This document shows, piece by piece, positions 35,718 through 46,092 of a DNA stretch of 64,000 bases. The notes under the pieces are model-generated. The model saw only the letters and a list, made by a program, of their open reading frames with translations, did not search any database and had not been told where the DNA came from. The position numbers and the translations under genes were made by a program. The first letter of the stretch is position 1, and each line of letters begins with the position of its first letter. The stretch lies in assembly GCF_009755275.1 (NCBI RefSeq), contig NZ_WQLA01000002.1:62001-126000 (forward strand). Reading direction: 5' to 3'. Source of the DNA: Mucilaginibacter aquatilis. GTDB taxonomy: Bacteria; Bacteroidota; Bacteroidia; Sphingobacteriales; Sphingobacteriaceae.

Positions 35718-36559
35718 AGCTAAGGGTTGCCGGCACATTGGGCTACGAGGTTATTACACCAACAACGTTTATTTTAAACATACATGCCCTGCGTACCCCG
35801 GCCCAGGCGGTACTTGAAGAAAACTTTACAGTTGAGCCATATTTTAAGTTTGAAGAACTGGCACCCCAACATAATGAAAGCCGCTTTATACGCCTTGAAG
35901 TGCCCGAGCCGGCGAAGGTTAATATCAGCTACAGCGCAATAATTGATACCTCGTTTAAGCAAACACCTTGTAACCAGCTAAACCATGTGCCTGTTGCTGC
36001 TATGGATGCTTCGGTATTGCCATACCTGTTTCCAAGCCGCTATTGCCAGTCAGACAAATTGTACCGCTTTGCGCATAGCAAATTTGGTAAAATTGATAAT
36101 GCCTTTGAAAAGGTATTAACCCTTACCAACTGGATACATGATAATGTTGAGTACTTAAGCGGCTCAACAAATTCACAAACCTCGGCTTATGATACGGTTG
36201 CCGAGCTTGCCGGTGTATGCCGCGACTTTGCGCACCTGGGCATAACCCTTTGTCGCGCACTCGATATTCCGGCAAGGTATTTTACCGGTTATGCCTACCA
36301 GCTTAACCCACCGGATTTTCATGCGTGCTTTGAAGCCTTTATTGGCAACGAGTGGATAATATTTGACGCTACGCGACTTGTACCGCTTAATGGCTTGGTT
36401 AAAATAGCAACAGGGCGTGATGCTGCAGACGCCGCCATTGCCAGCATATTTGGCGAGGTTAACTTTATGGGAATATCAGCATCATGCCAATTGGCCGATG
36501 ATAACTTTGAGCCCGTATTTTACAACGGAAATGATAGCCATGGCCTAACCTATCTTTAA
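35714..36559 (+). CDS. transglutaminase-like cysteine protease family protein
   Basis: A 281-residue protein with an N-terminal bacterial transglutaminase-like beta domain (residues about 1-85) and a transglutaminase core. The catalytic triad is visible: Cys in AGVCRDFAHLG (about residue 173), His in PDFHACFEAFI, Asp in WIIFDATRL. The start is chosen at ATG 35714, which overlaps the Anbu stop by 4 bp. In many bacteria this protein accompanies Anbu together with an alpha-E protein and a circularly permuted ATP-grasp; those two are absent here. The 3' end overlaps the next gene convergently by 4 bp. Confidence 0.9.
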   Translation: MKLRVAGTLGYEVITPTTFILNIHALRTPAQAVLEENFTVEPYFKFEELAPQHNESRFIRLEVPEPAKVNISYSAIIDTSFKQTPCNQLNHVPVAAMDASVLPYLFPSRYCQSDKLYRFAHSKFGKIDNAFEKVLTLTNWIHDNVEYLSGSTNSQTSAYDTVAELAGVCRDFAHLGITLCRALDIPARYFTGYAYQLNPPDFHACFEAFIGNEWIIFDATRLVPLNGLVKIATGRDAADAAIASIFGEVNFMGISASCQLADDNFEPVFYNGNDSHGLTYL

Positions 36560-37560
36560 TTCGCTGCCATCCACTTTTCCATGCTTTCAACCTGCTGTGC
36601 ATTGGCCGCAACCCATGCTGCTGCTCTTTTATCATTTGCCTGACTAATGTAAAAGGCAAATGCCTGCATATGCGGAGATTGACTGAGCTTATAATATGTT
36701 AAAGCAAACTGCGTACGGAAATAACGATTACCCGATTGCTTTTGCGCAAGGGCACCTACAGCAGTAAAAACAGCTTTAAGCTGATCGGAAAACTTTTCGG
36801 CATATTTGTATGGCTTTTTACTTTCTACCCCGGCAACAGCACTTGTTATAGCCTGGTTCAATGCCAATGCTTCTGCACCTGGCTGCGGTGCTTTTTGCCC
36901 CGGTTCAGTTTTTAAAACGCCTCCTTGAATTATACTTTGAATATTACTGTAGGCCTCATCAGCCCGGCTTCCTTTAGGGTCGAGGTATAAAAAATTGCAA
37001 AGGCTCAACAACGCGGGAGCTCGTTCATTTTGATGAAAAGTTACCAGGCCGTATAATCTTAAACTGGCAGGCTGCCTCGCATTCAATCTTAGAGCATTTA
37101 CGGCACGTTGTTCTGCCTCCACATATTGCTTATTCCTGAAATAGGTTAAACCCAGGCCGTAATTTAAATCATAGCTTGCCGAATCTAATTCAATAGCTGT
37201 TTTGTAAGCACTTATTGCTTTGGCGGCCTGCCCAATACGGTCATAAATCCCCGCCATTAGCGTATAAGAACTCAATAGCACAGGCGCCGTTGGGGCGGCG
37301 TTAACCACATCTTGTAAATAAGGTAAAGCTTCGGCTCCCCTGCCTGCGGTATTTAAAGCAAACGCCAGCTGATACTTTGCTGTAACGTTAGCCGGGTCGA
37401 CAGCCAGGGCCGCTTTGTATTTTTCAATGGCAGCCGCATAGTTTTTGCTTTTCTGCAGGTCGGAGGCCTCCCTAAGCAAATCGGGCACATTTTGGGCTGC
37501 TGCAAAAAAGGCTGGCAGCAGCAACAACAGCAACAGGCTATTTCTGAGTGATTTAATCAT
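36556..37560 (-). CDS. exported TPR-repeat protein
   Basis: A 334-residue periplasmic protein: signal peptide (residues 1-22, cleavage near FAAAQ) and about five tetratricopeptide repeats (e.g. NYAAAIEKYKAALAVDPANV and AAKAISAYKTAIELDSASYD). A C-terminal helical region contains no repeats. It is probably a scaffold for a periplasmic complex; partner unknown. Confidence 0.85.
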   Translation of the reverse strand: MIKSLRNSLLLLLLLPAFFAAAQNVPDLLREASDLQKSKNYAAAIEKYKAALAVDPANVTAKYQLAFALNTAGRGAEALPYLQDVVNAAPTAPVLLSSYTLMAGIYDRIGQAAKAISAYKTAIELDSASYDLNYGLGLTYFRNKQYVEAEQRAVNALRLNARQPASLRLYGLVTFHQNERAPALLSLCNFLYLDPKGSRADEAYSNIQSIIQGGVLKTEPGQKAPQPGAEALALNQAITSAVAGVESKKPYKYAEKFSDQLKAVFTAVGALAQKQSGNRYFRTQFALTYYKLSQSPHMQAFAFYISQANDKRAAAWVAANAQQVESMEKWMAAN

Positions 37561-37698
37561 TTTCCACTAAGCTAACATTCAACATCTTTTGTAAAATCAA
37601 GGATAAGGTTATAACTATTAAGGCACTTCTTACCGTATAAGTACGCATTGATCGCTGAAATTAAAATAAGTTAAAAATTTATCACTTAAGCAATTTTT

Positions 37699-38142
37699 AT
37701 GAAAAACACCGACCTTACAGCCAGAACGTCTGTTGCAATCTCGGTTTCGGAAGCTATCAGGCGCACAACCAACTGGCGCGAATTTATGAACGTGAATTTG
37801 CAGGGTACCAATGAAAACATGGTGCCAAAGGCCGTTTACATGTCTCGCGCTGATATTTTGGCTATGGCCGATGCCTTAAAAGATCCATCTGTAGTGGGCG
37901 CGCGTGCTTATTTCAGCTTAGACAGCACTGAAGCCGAAGCTGAAAAGAATGTTGTTACCTTTTGCATGGTAATGGTAAGATCATGCGAAGACAAGCGATG
38001 CGGCAAAGATGTTATATATTTGCCTAACAGCACCGACGGTGAAAACGGCAGTATTGACGATTCAGGTATATATGACTATACAAGGCCATGCCCTGATTTT
38101 TGCGACATCGATAGTCCGTTGTACCGCGGTGAGCACCCTTAA
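37699..38142 (+). CDS. hypothetical protein upstream of a sensor kinase operon
   Basis: A 147-residue soluble protein, not recognised. The first half is helical (SVSEAIRRTTNWREFMNVNLQG), the second half contains five Cys (FCMVMVRSCEDKRCGKD, RPCPDFCD) that might bind metal. It lies 16 bp before a membrane-protein gene and so is probably the first gene of the histidine-kinase operon. Confidence 0.65.
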   Translation: MKNTDLTARTSVAISVSEAIRRTTNWREFMNVNLQGTNENMVPKAVYMSRADILAMADALKDPSVVGARAYFSLDSTEAEAEKNVVTFCMVMVRSCEDKRCGKDVIYLPNSTDGENGSIDDSGIYDYTRPCPDFCDIDSPLYRGEHP

Positions 38143-38158
38143 CTATTGATTTTTGTTT

Positions 38159-38815
38159 ATGAAGGCTTTCTGGCTTTTTTTTATGACTTACGTTGTGCCT
38201 GCGAGCACACTATTACCTTTAGGAGCCGGACTGCTTTACTATAAACAAATTAACAAACCACTGCGCACGCTGCTTTTATACCTGGGCATGGCCCTTATAA
38301 TGAATATTATAGGTATAACCCTGGCTAGCTTTAAAATAAACAACTTGCCGGGCCTGCATGTGTACACCATATTAGAGGTGGTAACCTTAATGTGGTATTT
38401 TAAACATGCTTTTGAAAGTGAGCGTGCAAATAAATGGATTAACGTAATTTTAATAGCGTTCCCGCTGCTTTGTATTGTTAATTTCTCATTTTTTCAGAGC
38501 ATCTACGAGTTCAATACCTACACAAGGCCGCTGGGGGCGCTCTTTGTAATTGTAGCAAGCATACTTTACCTTGCCGTTCAAAGCGATTTTAAGCGCACCG
38601 ACCTTATAACTACATCGGGTAGGATTGTTGCCGCCGGCTTTCTCATATACTTCTGCAGTTCGTTATTCCAGTTTATTTTTTCAAACGTGGTAAGCCATCA
38701 TGTATCTAAAGATGTAAAGAAAACAATATGGATTTTGCATGCCATCCTGGTTGTAATTATGTACCTGTTTTTTTTGGCTGCTATATTAAATGAACGAAGT
38801 AAGCGACAACATTGA
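38159..38815 (+). CDS. multi-spanning membrane protein of the kinase operon
   Basis: A 218-residue integral membrane protein with about seven hydrophobic helices and short loops, suggesting a sensory 7TM module. ATG 38159 is used instead of an in-frame TTG 6 bp earlier. It overlaps the histidine-kinase start by 26 bp. The kinase itself has only one membrane helix and no extracytoplasmic domain, so this protein may be its input subunit (inference). Confidence 0.75.
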   Translation: MKAFWLFFMTYVVPASTLLPLGAGLLYYKQINKPLRTLLLYLGMALIMNIIGITLASFKINNLPGLHVYTILEVVTLMWYFKHAFESERANKWINVILIAFPLLCIVNFSFFQSIYEFNTYTRPLGALFVIVASILYLAVQSDFKRTDLITTSGRIVAAGFLIYFCSSLFQFIFSNVVSHHVSKDVKKTIWILHAILVVIMYLFFLAAILNERSKRQH

Positions 38816-40433
38816 GGTACTGGTTATAACAGCAATGATGTGTTCATTCACCATTGTTGTTTGCTTTTTAATTGTTTTGAATCGCAAGCAGCTTGATGCG
38901 CTGCGCCAAAAGAAAGCCAACCAGGCAAAAAGTGTATTTCTGGCCACCATGAGTCATGAAATACGCACACCAATGAACGGCGTGCTTGGCATGGCAGCCC
39001 TGCTTAAAGAAACCGAACTTACCACCGAGCAGCGCGAATTTACCCAATCCATTATTCAAAGCGGTGAAGCATTATTAAGCGTTATTAATGATATACTCGA
39101 TTTCTCCAAAATAGAATCGGGGCGGATGGAGATTGATTTGCACGAATTTAATCTTCGCACCTGCATTGAAGACGCGCTTGACCTGTTTGCAGCAAAGCTT
39201 TCCAAACTACCGGTTGAGCTGTTTTATGAAATGGACGATACAGTACCCGAACTTATTGTAGCTGATAGCTCACGCTTGCGGCAAGTATTGGTAAACCTGG
39301 TTGGCAATGCTGTAAAGTTTACCCGGGAGGGCCAAATTATGCTGACGGTAACACAGGGGCAGCAACAGGAAGAAAGGCCACAACTAAAATTTAGTGTAAG
39401 CGATACCGGAATTGGTATTGCTACCGAAAACCTACCCAAGCTTTTTGAAGAATTTACCCAAGCCAATGCTGCTACCTACCGCAAGTACGGTGGGTCTGGG
39501 CTTGGCTTGCTCATCAGCAAAAAACTGGTGCAGCTTATGGGTGGTGAAATTACAGTGGTAAGTGAGCCAAACGTTGGTTCATGTTTCAGTTTCAGTATTG
39601 AGTATCAATTTACACGCAAGCTTGATAAAGCCATTGACCTTACAGTATTAAACGGTAAAAGCGTGCAGGTTATTTATCCTAATCAACAATTTAATAAGGC
39701 TTTAAGTCAACGTTTAATGAAGTGCGGTCTCAATGTTATATCCGCATTAAGTGTCGCACAAGCTCAAAGCGACCTTTACAGCGCTCCTAATATTGACTTA
39801 TTCATCATTGATTATTCGCTTCTGCAACCTGATCAAATTAAGCTAGCTGCATTAGTTAACGCACGACACCCACATGCCGCGGTCATATTGCTTAGTAAAG
39901 CAGGTTTTGAAATCCTTTCCAATCAGCACTATCCTGTTTTTGGTGTTTTAACGCTACCCGTTAAGCAAAACCATCTAATACGCGAACTGCTCAAAGCTTT
40001 TAAACAAACGCATTTAGATGCTGGCATTAGTAAGTCAGATGCCTTGTTAAAAGAAGAATTTGCCGCTCTGCACCCTTTAAGCATTCTAGTAGCCGAAGAC
40101 AACCAAATGAATCAGTTGGTTATTTTAAAGGTGCTTAAACGCCTTGGCTACTCACCTATCCTGGCCTGTAACGGAAAAGAGACTGTTGATGCATTGGCCC
40201 AAACGCATTATGATGTTGTATTGATGGACGTGCAAATGCCGGAGATGGATGGGCTTGAAGCAACGCGGTATATACGTAAGCACCACAGGCACCAACCGCA
40301 TATTGTTGCCATGACGGCCAATGCAATGGTTGAAGACAGGCAGGAATGCTATGATGCCGGTATGAATAACTTTTTAACCAAGCCCATAAAGCTGGAAGCG
40401 CTGATGTCGGTATTAGAGAATATTCCGGTTTAG
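38790..40433 (+). CDS. hybrid sensor histidine kinase/response regulator
   Basis: A 547-residue protein: one membrane helix (residues 11-30), HisKA with H-box [15 protein letters not shown] (His56), HATPase with [18 protein letters not shown] and [14 protein letters not shown], a first receiver-like domain (about 290-410) and a genuine receiver (about 430-547) with phospho-Asp about 480 in [13 protein letters not shown]. The first receiver lacks the acidic pair (QVIYPNQ) and looks like a pseudo-receiver. No output domain is present, so signal must pass by phosphorelay. Confidence 0.92.
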   Translation: MNEVSDNIEVLVITAMMCSFTIVVCFLIVLNRKQLDALRQKKANQAKSVFLATMSHEIRTPMNGVLGMAALLKETELTTEQREFTQSIIQSGEALLSVINDILDFSKIESGRMEIDLHEFNLRTCIEDALDLFAAKLSKLPVELFYEMDDTVPELIVADSSRLRQVLVNLVGNAVKFTREGQIMLTVTQGQQQEERPQLKFSVSDTGIGIATENLPKLFEEFTQANAATYRKYGGSGLGLLISKKLVQLMGGEITVVSEPNVGSCFSFSIEYQFTRKLDKAIDLTVLNGKSVQVIYPNQQFNKALSQRLMKCGLNVISALSVAQAQSDLYSAPNIDLFIIDYSLLQPDQIKLAALVNARHPHAAVILLSKAGFEILSNQHYPVFGVLTLPVKQNHLIRELLKAFKQTHLDAGISKSDALLKEEFAALHPLSILVAEDNQMNQLVILKVLKRLGYSPILACNGKETVDALAQTHYDVVLMDVQMPEMDGLEATRYIRKHHRHQPHIVAMTANAMVEDRQECYDAGMNNFLTKPIKLEALMSVLENIPV

Positions 40434-40437
40434 ACTA

Positions 40438-40809
40438 TTAATAGTCTCCGGTTGATAGCATAACCAGCGTACAGGCCGATAGTGTTTCAATTCCGCGTTC
40501 ACGGGCCAGACTGCGCAATTCGGGATTTTCCGTACCCGGATTAAATATGATACGCTTTGGGTTGGTAGCCAATATGTAATCATATAATGGCGGTTGATTT
40601 TGAGGACCAACGTACAAAGTTATCGTATCAATATCTGCATGTATCTCTTCTGCCTTTTCAATGGCAACACCAGCTACTTCCCCTTTTTTTATACCCACGT
40701 TTACTATGGGGTGCCCGGTGCGCACCAGCCTGTTGGCGGCAAGGTAGGCGTAACGGCTAGAGTCGGGCGTGGCTCCTAATATGAGTGTTTTCTTTTGGCT
40801 AGTAAGCAT
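40438..40809 (-). CDS. CoA-binding (YccU-like) domain protein
   Basis: A 123-residue Rossmann-fold protein of the CoA_binding_2 family: TLILGATPDSSRYAYLAANRLVRTGHPIVNVG at the N terminus, YVGPQNQPPLYDYIL and IIFNPGTENPELRSLARERGIE. Function unproven; homologues bind CoA. It overlaps the upstream DinB gene by 11 bp, so the pair is translationally coupled. Confidence 0.85.
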   Translation of the reverse strand: MLTSQKKTLILGATPDSSRYAYLAANRLVRTGHPIVNVGIKKGEVAGVAIEKAEEIHADIDTITLYVGPQNQPPLYDYILATNPKRIIFNPGTENPELRSLARERGIETLSACTLVMLSTGDY

Positions 40810-41284
40810 GGTTAATACGGTTTAATAATGCAATTTGGCCGGCGTGATAAACCTGGTGCTCAATAAGCCCATAAACCAAGTCTTTATACGTAGTAACGGG
40901 TTCGCCCATATTGCGTTTATCGTTAATTAAATCATTCCATTTCTCATCAGGAAATGCCTGCAATGTTTTAATTAAATTGCTGTTGGCTTCATCTAAATCA
41001 ATAACCAATTGCTGCCAGTTTTGTTCAGATGCTTCTCCCGGTTCCGGCCAGTCGCCACGCTGAGGTAACTGCGCCTCATTACCTTTTAACCGGCTGATGG
41101 TTTCCTCTGTCCAGGTGGTCATATGCAGTACAATGTGAGCAATACTATGCACCGAGCCATGCGGCTTGTTGAAGGCCGCCATCCAGCTACCCTCGGTTAC
41201 AATAGTACTAATGGGCGTACCGTACCAGGGCTGGCCAACAAAAACGGTTTCTAATTGGTGCTGCAGTTTACCGGCAATATTCAT
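40799..41284 (-). CDS. DinB superfamily protein
   Basis: A 161-residue four-helix bundle of the DinB/YfiT type. Metal-binding His candidates are in HSIAHIVLHMTTWTEE (about residues 40-55) and GLIEHQVYHAGQIALLNR near the C terminus. The family includes thiol transferases and hydrolases. The start is ATG 41284 (MNIAGKL), not the in-frame TTG at 41299. Confidence 0.87.
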   Translation of the reverse strand: MNIAGKLQHQLETVFVGQPWYGTPISTIVTEGSWMAAFNKPHGSVHSIAHIVLHMTTWTEETISRLKGNEAQLPQRGDWPEPGEASEQNWQQLVIDLDEANSNLIKTLQAFPDEKWNDLINDKRNMGEPVTTYKDLVYGLIEHQVYHAGQIALLNRINHAY

Positions 41285-41398
41285 ATTCTTAATAAGCAAA
41301 TGTGGTGTTACATTACACCAACTGTTATACAGGCAAAATAATAAAACAATAAGCTCTTTAATAACTTTCCTATCTTTATAAATAAACCTATCCTAAAC

Positions 41399-43786
41399 AT
41401 GGAATTTCTGTATACCGTTCTTATCATCTTCATTATATACCTCATAATTTCGCAAAAGCGCGCTTACGAATTAAAAATTGAGCAGCTCCATTTTCAGGTA
41501 GTAGAATTACAGCGTTTAATTAAACAACTTATAGACCGGCCTTATACCCCACCCCCGGTTCCTGAAATAAAACCTGAAGTTAAGGCGCCAGAGCCCGTGC
41601 CCGTGCCTGCACCTCAACCTAAGCCTCAGGTTCCGGAAACGCCGATATTTCCGCAGACAACACCTCAGGAAATTTACAAACCGAAGGAGGAAAGCATACC
41701 TGCGCCTCGCATTGAGCCACCTGTTTACCAAGAACCAAAACCTCAGCCGCCCGTTGCAGAGCCGCGTATACCCAAACCATCCTTTTTTGAACGCCACCCC
41801 GATCTTGAAAAATTTATTGGCGAAAACCTCATCAACAAAATTGGCATTGCCATATTGGTTTTAGCTATTGGCTACTTTGTAAAATATGCTATTGACAATA
41901 ATTGGGTTGGCCCGGTAGGCCGCGTTGGAATTGGCGTATTGTGCGGTGCAATACTTGTAGGCATTGCGCATAGGCTACGCAACACTTTTAAATCATTTAG
42001 CTCGGTGCTTGTAGGCGGAGGCCTGGCGGTATTTTACTTTACTATAACGCTGGCTTACCATCAGTTTCACCTCTTTAACCAAACGGCAGCATTCATCATT
42101 CTTATTATAATTACCGTTTTTGCCGTAGTACTATCTCTATTATACAACCGGCAGGAACTGGCTGTTATTGCGCTGGTGGGCGGTTTAGCCAGCCCGTTTA
42201 TGGTTAGCAATGGCAGCGGCAACTATCATGCGCTGTTCATTTACCTTATTATATTAAACGCCGGGCTACTCGCCATTGCCTATTACAAGCTTTGGCGTAT
42301 ACTTAACATTGTATCATTTGCCCTAACCGTTATTATTTGCAGCGCTGTATTGTTAGCCATGCCTGCTACAGTTTACGTTGCTGCATTTTGGTATTGCACT
42401 GTTTTGTATCTAATGTTTTTTGCAATAAACGTTGCTAACAACATTAAAGAAAACAAAGCCTTCATAGGGGTTGATTTCAGCATTTTGCTAATCAATACTT
42501 CCTTGTACTTTGCTGCCGGGCTGTACTTGCTTACTGCTATGCAACACGCAGAACTGCGCGGCTTATTCTCGGCAAGCCTTGCAGTTATGAATCTTGCGCT
42601 ATCGTTTATATTATTTAAACTGCGTAAAACCGATAGCAATGTGCTTTACCTGCTTATTGGCATTACGTTAACCTTTATTTCGCTTACAGCCCCTATACAG
42701 TTGCACGGACATTATATTACTATGTTTTGGGCTGCCGAAACCGTATTGTTGTATTGGCTGTACCTAAAATCTGGCATCAAGCTTATGCGGCTAACCTCAA
42801 TCATTTTGTGGGGAGCTATGCTCATTAGCCTGTTGCTGGATTGGTCTCTTTTATATTCATCACCACTGCTTACCTTGAATGTAATTGCTAATAAAGGCTT
42901 TATTACTACACTGGTTACAGCTTTGGGCTCATACGGGGTAAGCATATTTATGGCCAAAGATGATCATCCCGAGATTTACAGCTTGCGCCTAAATCACAAC
43001 CACTTCAAGTACGCGGCAATTATACTATTGTTTATGAGCGGCCTGCTTGAAATTAACCACCAGTTTTTAAACAGATATGGTAACACATCGCTAAACACTA
43101 CATACCTTATGCTTTATGTGCCAGCCTTTGCTTGTTTGTTATACCTGGTATTGAGAAAGGCCGCCTTTGTTAGTTTAAGCAAGGCGGTATGGTTTATAAT
43201 ATTTACGGTTGCTATTGTAGTGTACTTGCTAAACATACCATCTTACTTTTACACCCAAGCCGATTTGTTGGTACATCACCGTGCATCGCGGCTACATTTT
43301 GCGGCTCATTGGGTAAGCGCTGTTATCATCGGCATGATGTTTTACAGGCTTACAACATCTATTAGTGAGACGTTGAAAGAAAGCGCTATCACTGCTGCCA
43401 CATGGTTAATGCCTGCTGCTATAACGCTGTTTTTAAGTTTCGAGGTGTGTTTGTTAAGCAACAGCATATTTTACTCACCGGCTACAACAATTAGCCATAT
43501 TGAAACAATTTATATTAAAACCGGGCTGCCTGTATTGTGGGGACTTATTTCTTTTGCACTGATGTGGCTGGGTATGCGACATAAACTGCGTAGCCTGCGT
43601 GTTATATCACTTACGCTGTTTTCAATTACATTGCTCAAGCTGTTTATTTTTGATATACGCAATATACCGCCTGCGGGCAAAATAGCTGCCTTTTTCTGTT
43701 TGGGCGTATTGCTGCTCATTATTTCATTTATGTATCAAAAAGTTAAAAAGATCATTGCCGACGATAATGAAACACCTACAAGTTAA
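41399..43786 (+). CDS. DUF2339 multi-spanning membrane protein
   Basis: A 795-residue protein. N-terminal membrane helix (residues 2-16), a short coiled coil, a Pro/Glu/Lys-rich linker (about residues 45-130), then some 20 membrane helices beginning FIGENLINKIGIAILVLAIGYFVKYAIDNNWVGP, the family's hallmark. Function unknown. It is always found near DUF3999 in many bacteria, and here its 3' end overlaps the DUF3999 gene by 20 bp. Confidence 0.88.
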   Translation: MEFLYTVLIIFIIYLIISQKRAYELKIEQLHFQVVELQRLIKQLIDRPYTPPPVPEIKPEVKAPEPVPVPAPQPKPQVPETPIFPQTTPQEIYKPKEESIPAPRIEPPVYQEPKPQPPVAEPRIPKPSFFERHPDLEKFIGENLINKIGIAILVLAIGYFVKYAIDNNWVGPVGRVGIGVLCGAILVGIAHRLRNTFKSFSSVLVGGGLAVFYFTITLAYHQFHLFNQTAAFIILIIITVFAVVLSLLYNRQELAVIALVGGLASPFMVSNGSGNYHALFIYLIILNAGLLAIAYYKLWRILNIVSFALTVIICSAVLLAMPATVYVAAFWYCTVLYLMFFAINVANNIKENKAFIGVDFSILLINTSLYFAAGLYLLTAMQHAELRGLFSASLAVMNLALSFILFKLRKTDSNVLYLLIGITLTFISLTAPIQLHGHYITMFWAAETVLLYWLYLKSGIKLMRLTSIILWGAMLISLLLDWSLLYSSPLLTLNVIANKGFITTLVTALGSYGVSIFMAKDDHPEIYSLRLNHNHFKYAAIILLFMSGLLEINHQFLNRYGNTSLNTTYLMLYVPAFACLLYLVLRKAAFVSLSKAVWFIIFTVAIVVYLLNIPSYFYTQADLLVHHRASRLHFAAHWVSAVIIGMMFYRLTTSISETLKESAITAATWLMPAAITLFLSFEVCLLSNSIFYSPATTISHIETIYIKTGLPVLWGLISFALMWLGMRHKLRSLRVISLTLFSITLLKLFIFDIRNIPPAGKIAAFFCLGVLLLIISFMYQKVKKIIADDNETPTS

Positions 43787-44984
43787 AGTATATGCCTGGC
43801 TACTGCTGCTGTTACTAAATGCTTTTGCCGCAATGGCCCAGCAACAACATAAGTATAAAGCCAAGCTGGCCACTATTGATACATCGCGGTTTTATACCAT
43901 AGGTATTGGCCCTAATTTGATGGCACTGTGCCGTATAGATATGGCCGACATTAGGCTAAGCGATGAACGTGGCAAACCTGTACCCTATATAACAGGGAAT
44001 AGTTTGCCGGTAAAGGAAGAAACTGCTTACGAAACATTACCGGCAGTAAAAAATCCCAGCCCCGATACTTTAACATGCTACATTGCCGAAAACACGGCCA
44101 AAGTAAGTATCAGGCAATTGTGGATTAAGCTTCGCAATACTGCCGTTACCCGTACTATAAACATTTTAGGAAGCGATGATTTGCAAAACTGGTTTGCTAT
44201 TAAAGAGCATGTGCTTCTAGATGCATCATCAAATGCAGAAGATGGCGTTACAGAGCAATTACTCAACTTTCCGGCAAGCACTTACCGGTATATAAAAATA
44301 CAGGTAAATGATAAGAAAGAAGCTCCCATATACATTTTACAGGCCGGCATTTATCTTAAACAACAAAGCAGGCCGCAATATGATCAATTGCCCAACCCCC
44401 ATTTCACGCAAAAAAACAGTGCTGATACTACGTATGTAAGTATTAATTTTGATAAGCCTTACCGGGTTGATAAACTGAACTTAAAGTTCGAAGGTGCAAA
44501 GTACTACAATCGTCGCGTGCAGGTTTACAGTATTACCGGAAGAATCAGGGAATGGATTGGCGAGTTGAACCTGAGTGCAGCCAATACTGGTGATTTGCTT
44601 TTTGTAGCTAAAAGTAGAAAACTGGAGTTAGTAATTTACAACGAAGACAACCCAGCGTTAACATTACAGGCAGTAAAGGCTTACCAACTGCAACAGTCAA
44701 TAGTTGCTTATTTAGAAAAGGGTGTAAAGTATACCTTACTTGCCGGTAACCCCAATGCAGTTGCCCCGCGTTACGACCTGCAATATTTCACAGATAGCAT
44801 TGACCATGTGCTGCCAGCCGTGGGATATAGTGACATTACACCTTACGGTTCAATTAACAGTACTAAAAAGCCGGAAAGTACAATTCCTGTTTGGATTATT
44901 TGGGTAGCAGGTGCAGCCGCATTGCTTATACTATTACTGTTAACCTTGAAGATGACGAGGGAAATTGGTAAAGGCAATAAGTAG
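43767..44984 (+). CDS. DUF3999 family membrane-anchored protein
   Basis: A 405-residue protein with a signal peptide (residues 1-25), a large periplasmic beta-rich region (galactose-binding-like strands such as YVSINFDKPYRVDKLNLKFEG) and one C-terminal membrane helix (IPVWIIWVAGAAALLILLLL). It is the typical partner of DUF2339, and the pair is likely one membrane complex of unknown function. ATG 43767 lies in the DUF2339 frame's last codons; an upstream TTG at 43755 is less likely. Confidence 0.82.
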   Translation: MKHLQVKVYAWLLLLLLNAFAAMAQQQHKYKAKLATIDTSRFYTIGIGPNLMALCRIDMADIRLSDERGKPVPYITGNSLPVKEETAYETLPAVKNPSPDTLTCYIAENTAKVSIRQLWIKLRNTAVTRTINILGSDDLQNWFAIKEHVLLDASSNAEDGVTEQLLNFPASTYRYIKIQVNDKKEAPIYILQAGIYLKQQSRPQYDQLPNPHFTQKNSADTTYVSINFDKPYRVDKLNLKFEGAKYYNRRVQVYSITGRIREWIGELNLSAANTGDLLFVAKSRKLELVIYNEDNPALTLQAVKAYQLQQSIVAYLEKGVKYTLLAGNPNAVAPRYDLQYFTDSIDHVLPAVGYSDITPYGSINSTKKPESTIPVWIIWVAGAAALLILLLLTLKMTREIGKGNK

Positions 44985-44986
44985 TT

Positions 44987-45322
44987 TTAGTAATCAAGCT
45001 CGTTGGCTGGGTCCCAGTAAACGGTTTTAAAGTTTTGCACCTTGTCACCGGTTACCATTACACCCTCCGCTGCCAGCAGGGCTTTGCGGTGCTCAATGCC
45101 ACCCGTGTCACCGGTTAGGCGGCCCTGACTGTTTACCACCCGCTGAAAAGGAACGGGTGGTGTAACACCATCAAGCAATCCCATTGCCTTACCCACCTTG
45201 CGCGACCAGTTGCCCGCACCCAAGAAACGGGCAATGGCACCGTATGAAGTTACCCTTCCCGGCGGAACCTGGCGGGCAACCTCAAAAACGTGATTGTTAA
45301 AGTTTGCATCGGCGGCACACAT
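44987..45322 (-). CDS. MGMT-family alkyltransferase-like (ATL) protein
   Basis: A 111-residue protein with the MGMT DNA-binding domain: VPPGRVTSYGAIARFLG (helix-turn-helix region) and SRKVGKAMGLLDG. The active-site PCHR is replaced by PFQR (VPFQRVVNSQG), so the alkyl-acceptor Cys is missing. ATL proteins bind O6-alkylguanine and hand it to nucleotide excision repair. It lies 3 bp downstream of trmB. Confidence 0.85.
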   Translation of the reverse strand: MCAADANFNNHVFEVARQVPPGRVTSYGAIARFLGAGNWSRKVGKAMGLLDGVTPPVPFQRVVNSQGRLTGDTGGIEHRKALLAAEGVMVTGDKVQNFKTVYWDPANELDY

Positions 45323-45325
45323 ATA

Positions 45326-45976
45326 TTAATCAAACGAAAATTTAAGGTAGTTGATGTTCTTATTATCCTTTAAATACTTCTTTTCGTAGTAAGTTTTAAT
45401 ATTAAGCACTTCATCTGCATACGGGGAGTGATAAAGGTCCTCTGTTTTTACATGCAGCTTAAGGCCTAACTCTTCTATTTTTTCGGCAGTGTAGGCATGC
45501 AGCCCGTCGTTATCAGTTTTAAGGTTAATAAAACCTCCCGGTTTAAGCAGCTGCTTGTATTTTTCGAGGAAACGAGGAGCGGTTAACCGCTTTTTTTCCC
45601 GGCTTATTTGTGGCTGCGGATCAGGGAAGGTAATCCATATTTCATCAACCTCTCCGGGGGCAAAAAAATCAGTAAGGTTTTCTATCTGGATACGCAAAAA
45701 GCCAACGTTGGTAATACCTTCTTCAAGCGCAGTTTTGGCACCCCGCCATATGCGGTTACCTTTGTAATCTACCCCAATAAAGTTTTTTTGCGAAAATAAC
45801 TGTGCAAGGTTCACGGTGTATTCGCCCTTACCGCAGGCCAGCTCAAGTACTACGGGCTGGTTATTTTTAAAAAATTCAGCAGCCCAATTGCCTTTATAAG
45901 GAATACCTGCATCTAACTGTACCACATTGCTGAATGTGTCAACCTCGGCAAAACGTTTTAATTTATCTTTTCCCAC
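45326..45976 (-). CDS. trmB: tRNA (guanine-N7)-methyltransferase
   Basis: A 216-residue SAM-dependent enzyme that makes m7G46 in tRNA. SAM motif [16 protein letters not shown] (residues about 46-60), [13 protein letters not shown] motif II, and the substrate motif [12 protein letters not shown] (about 113-124). It is transcribed divergently from hisS (116-bp gap) and immediately precedes the ATL gene. Confidence 0.95.
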   Translation of the reverse strand: MGKDKLKRFAEVDTFSNVVQLDAGIPYKGNWAAEFFKNNQPVVLELACGKGEYTVNLAQLFSQKNFIGVDYKGNRIWRGAKTALEEGITNVGFLRIQIENLTDFFAPGEVDEIWITFPDPQPQISREKKRLTAPRFLEKYKQLLKPGGFINLKTDNDGLHAYTAEKIEELGLKLHVKTEDLYHSPYADEVLNIKTYYEKKYLKDNKNINYLKFSFD

Positions 45977-46092
45977 TTGTGTTTAAAAACGTCAAAAATA
46001 CAAAGAATATAACAAGCGCAAACATTGCATTGCCAGCAAAGCCTGCCAAACGTAAAAACAGCCTGCATGTTAAAAATTATTACATTTGCCGC

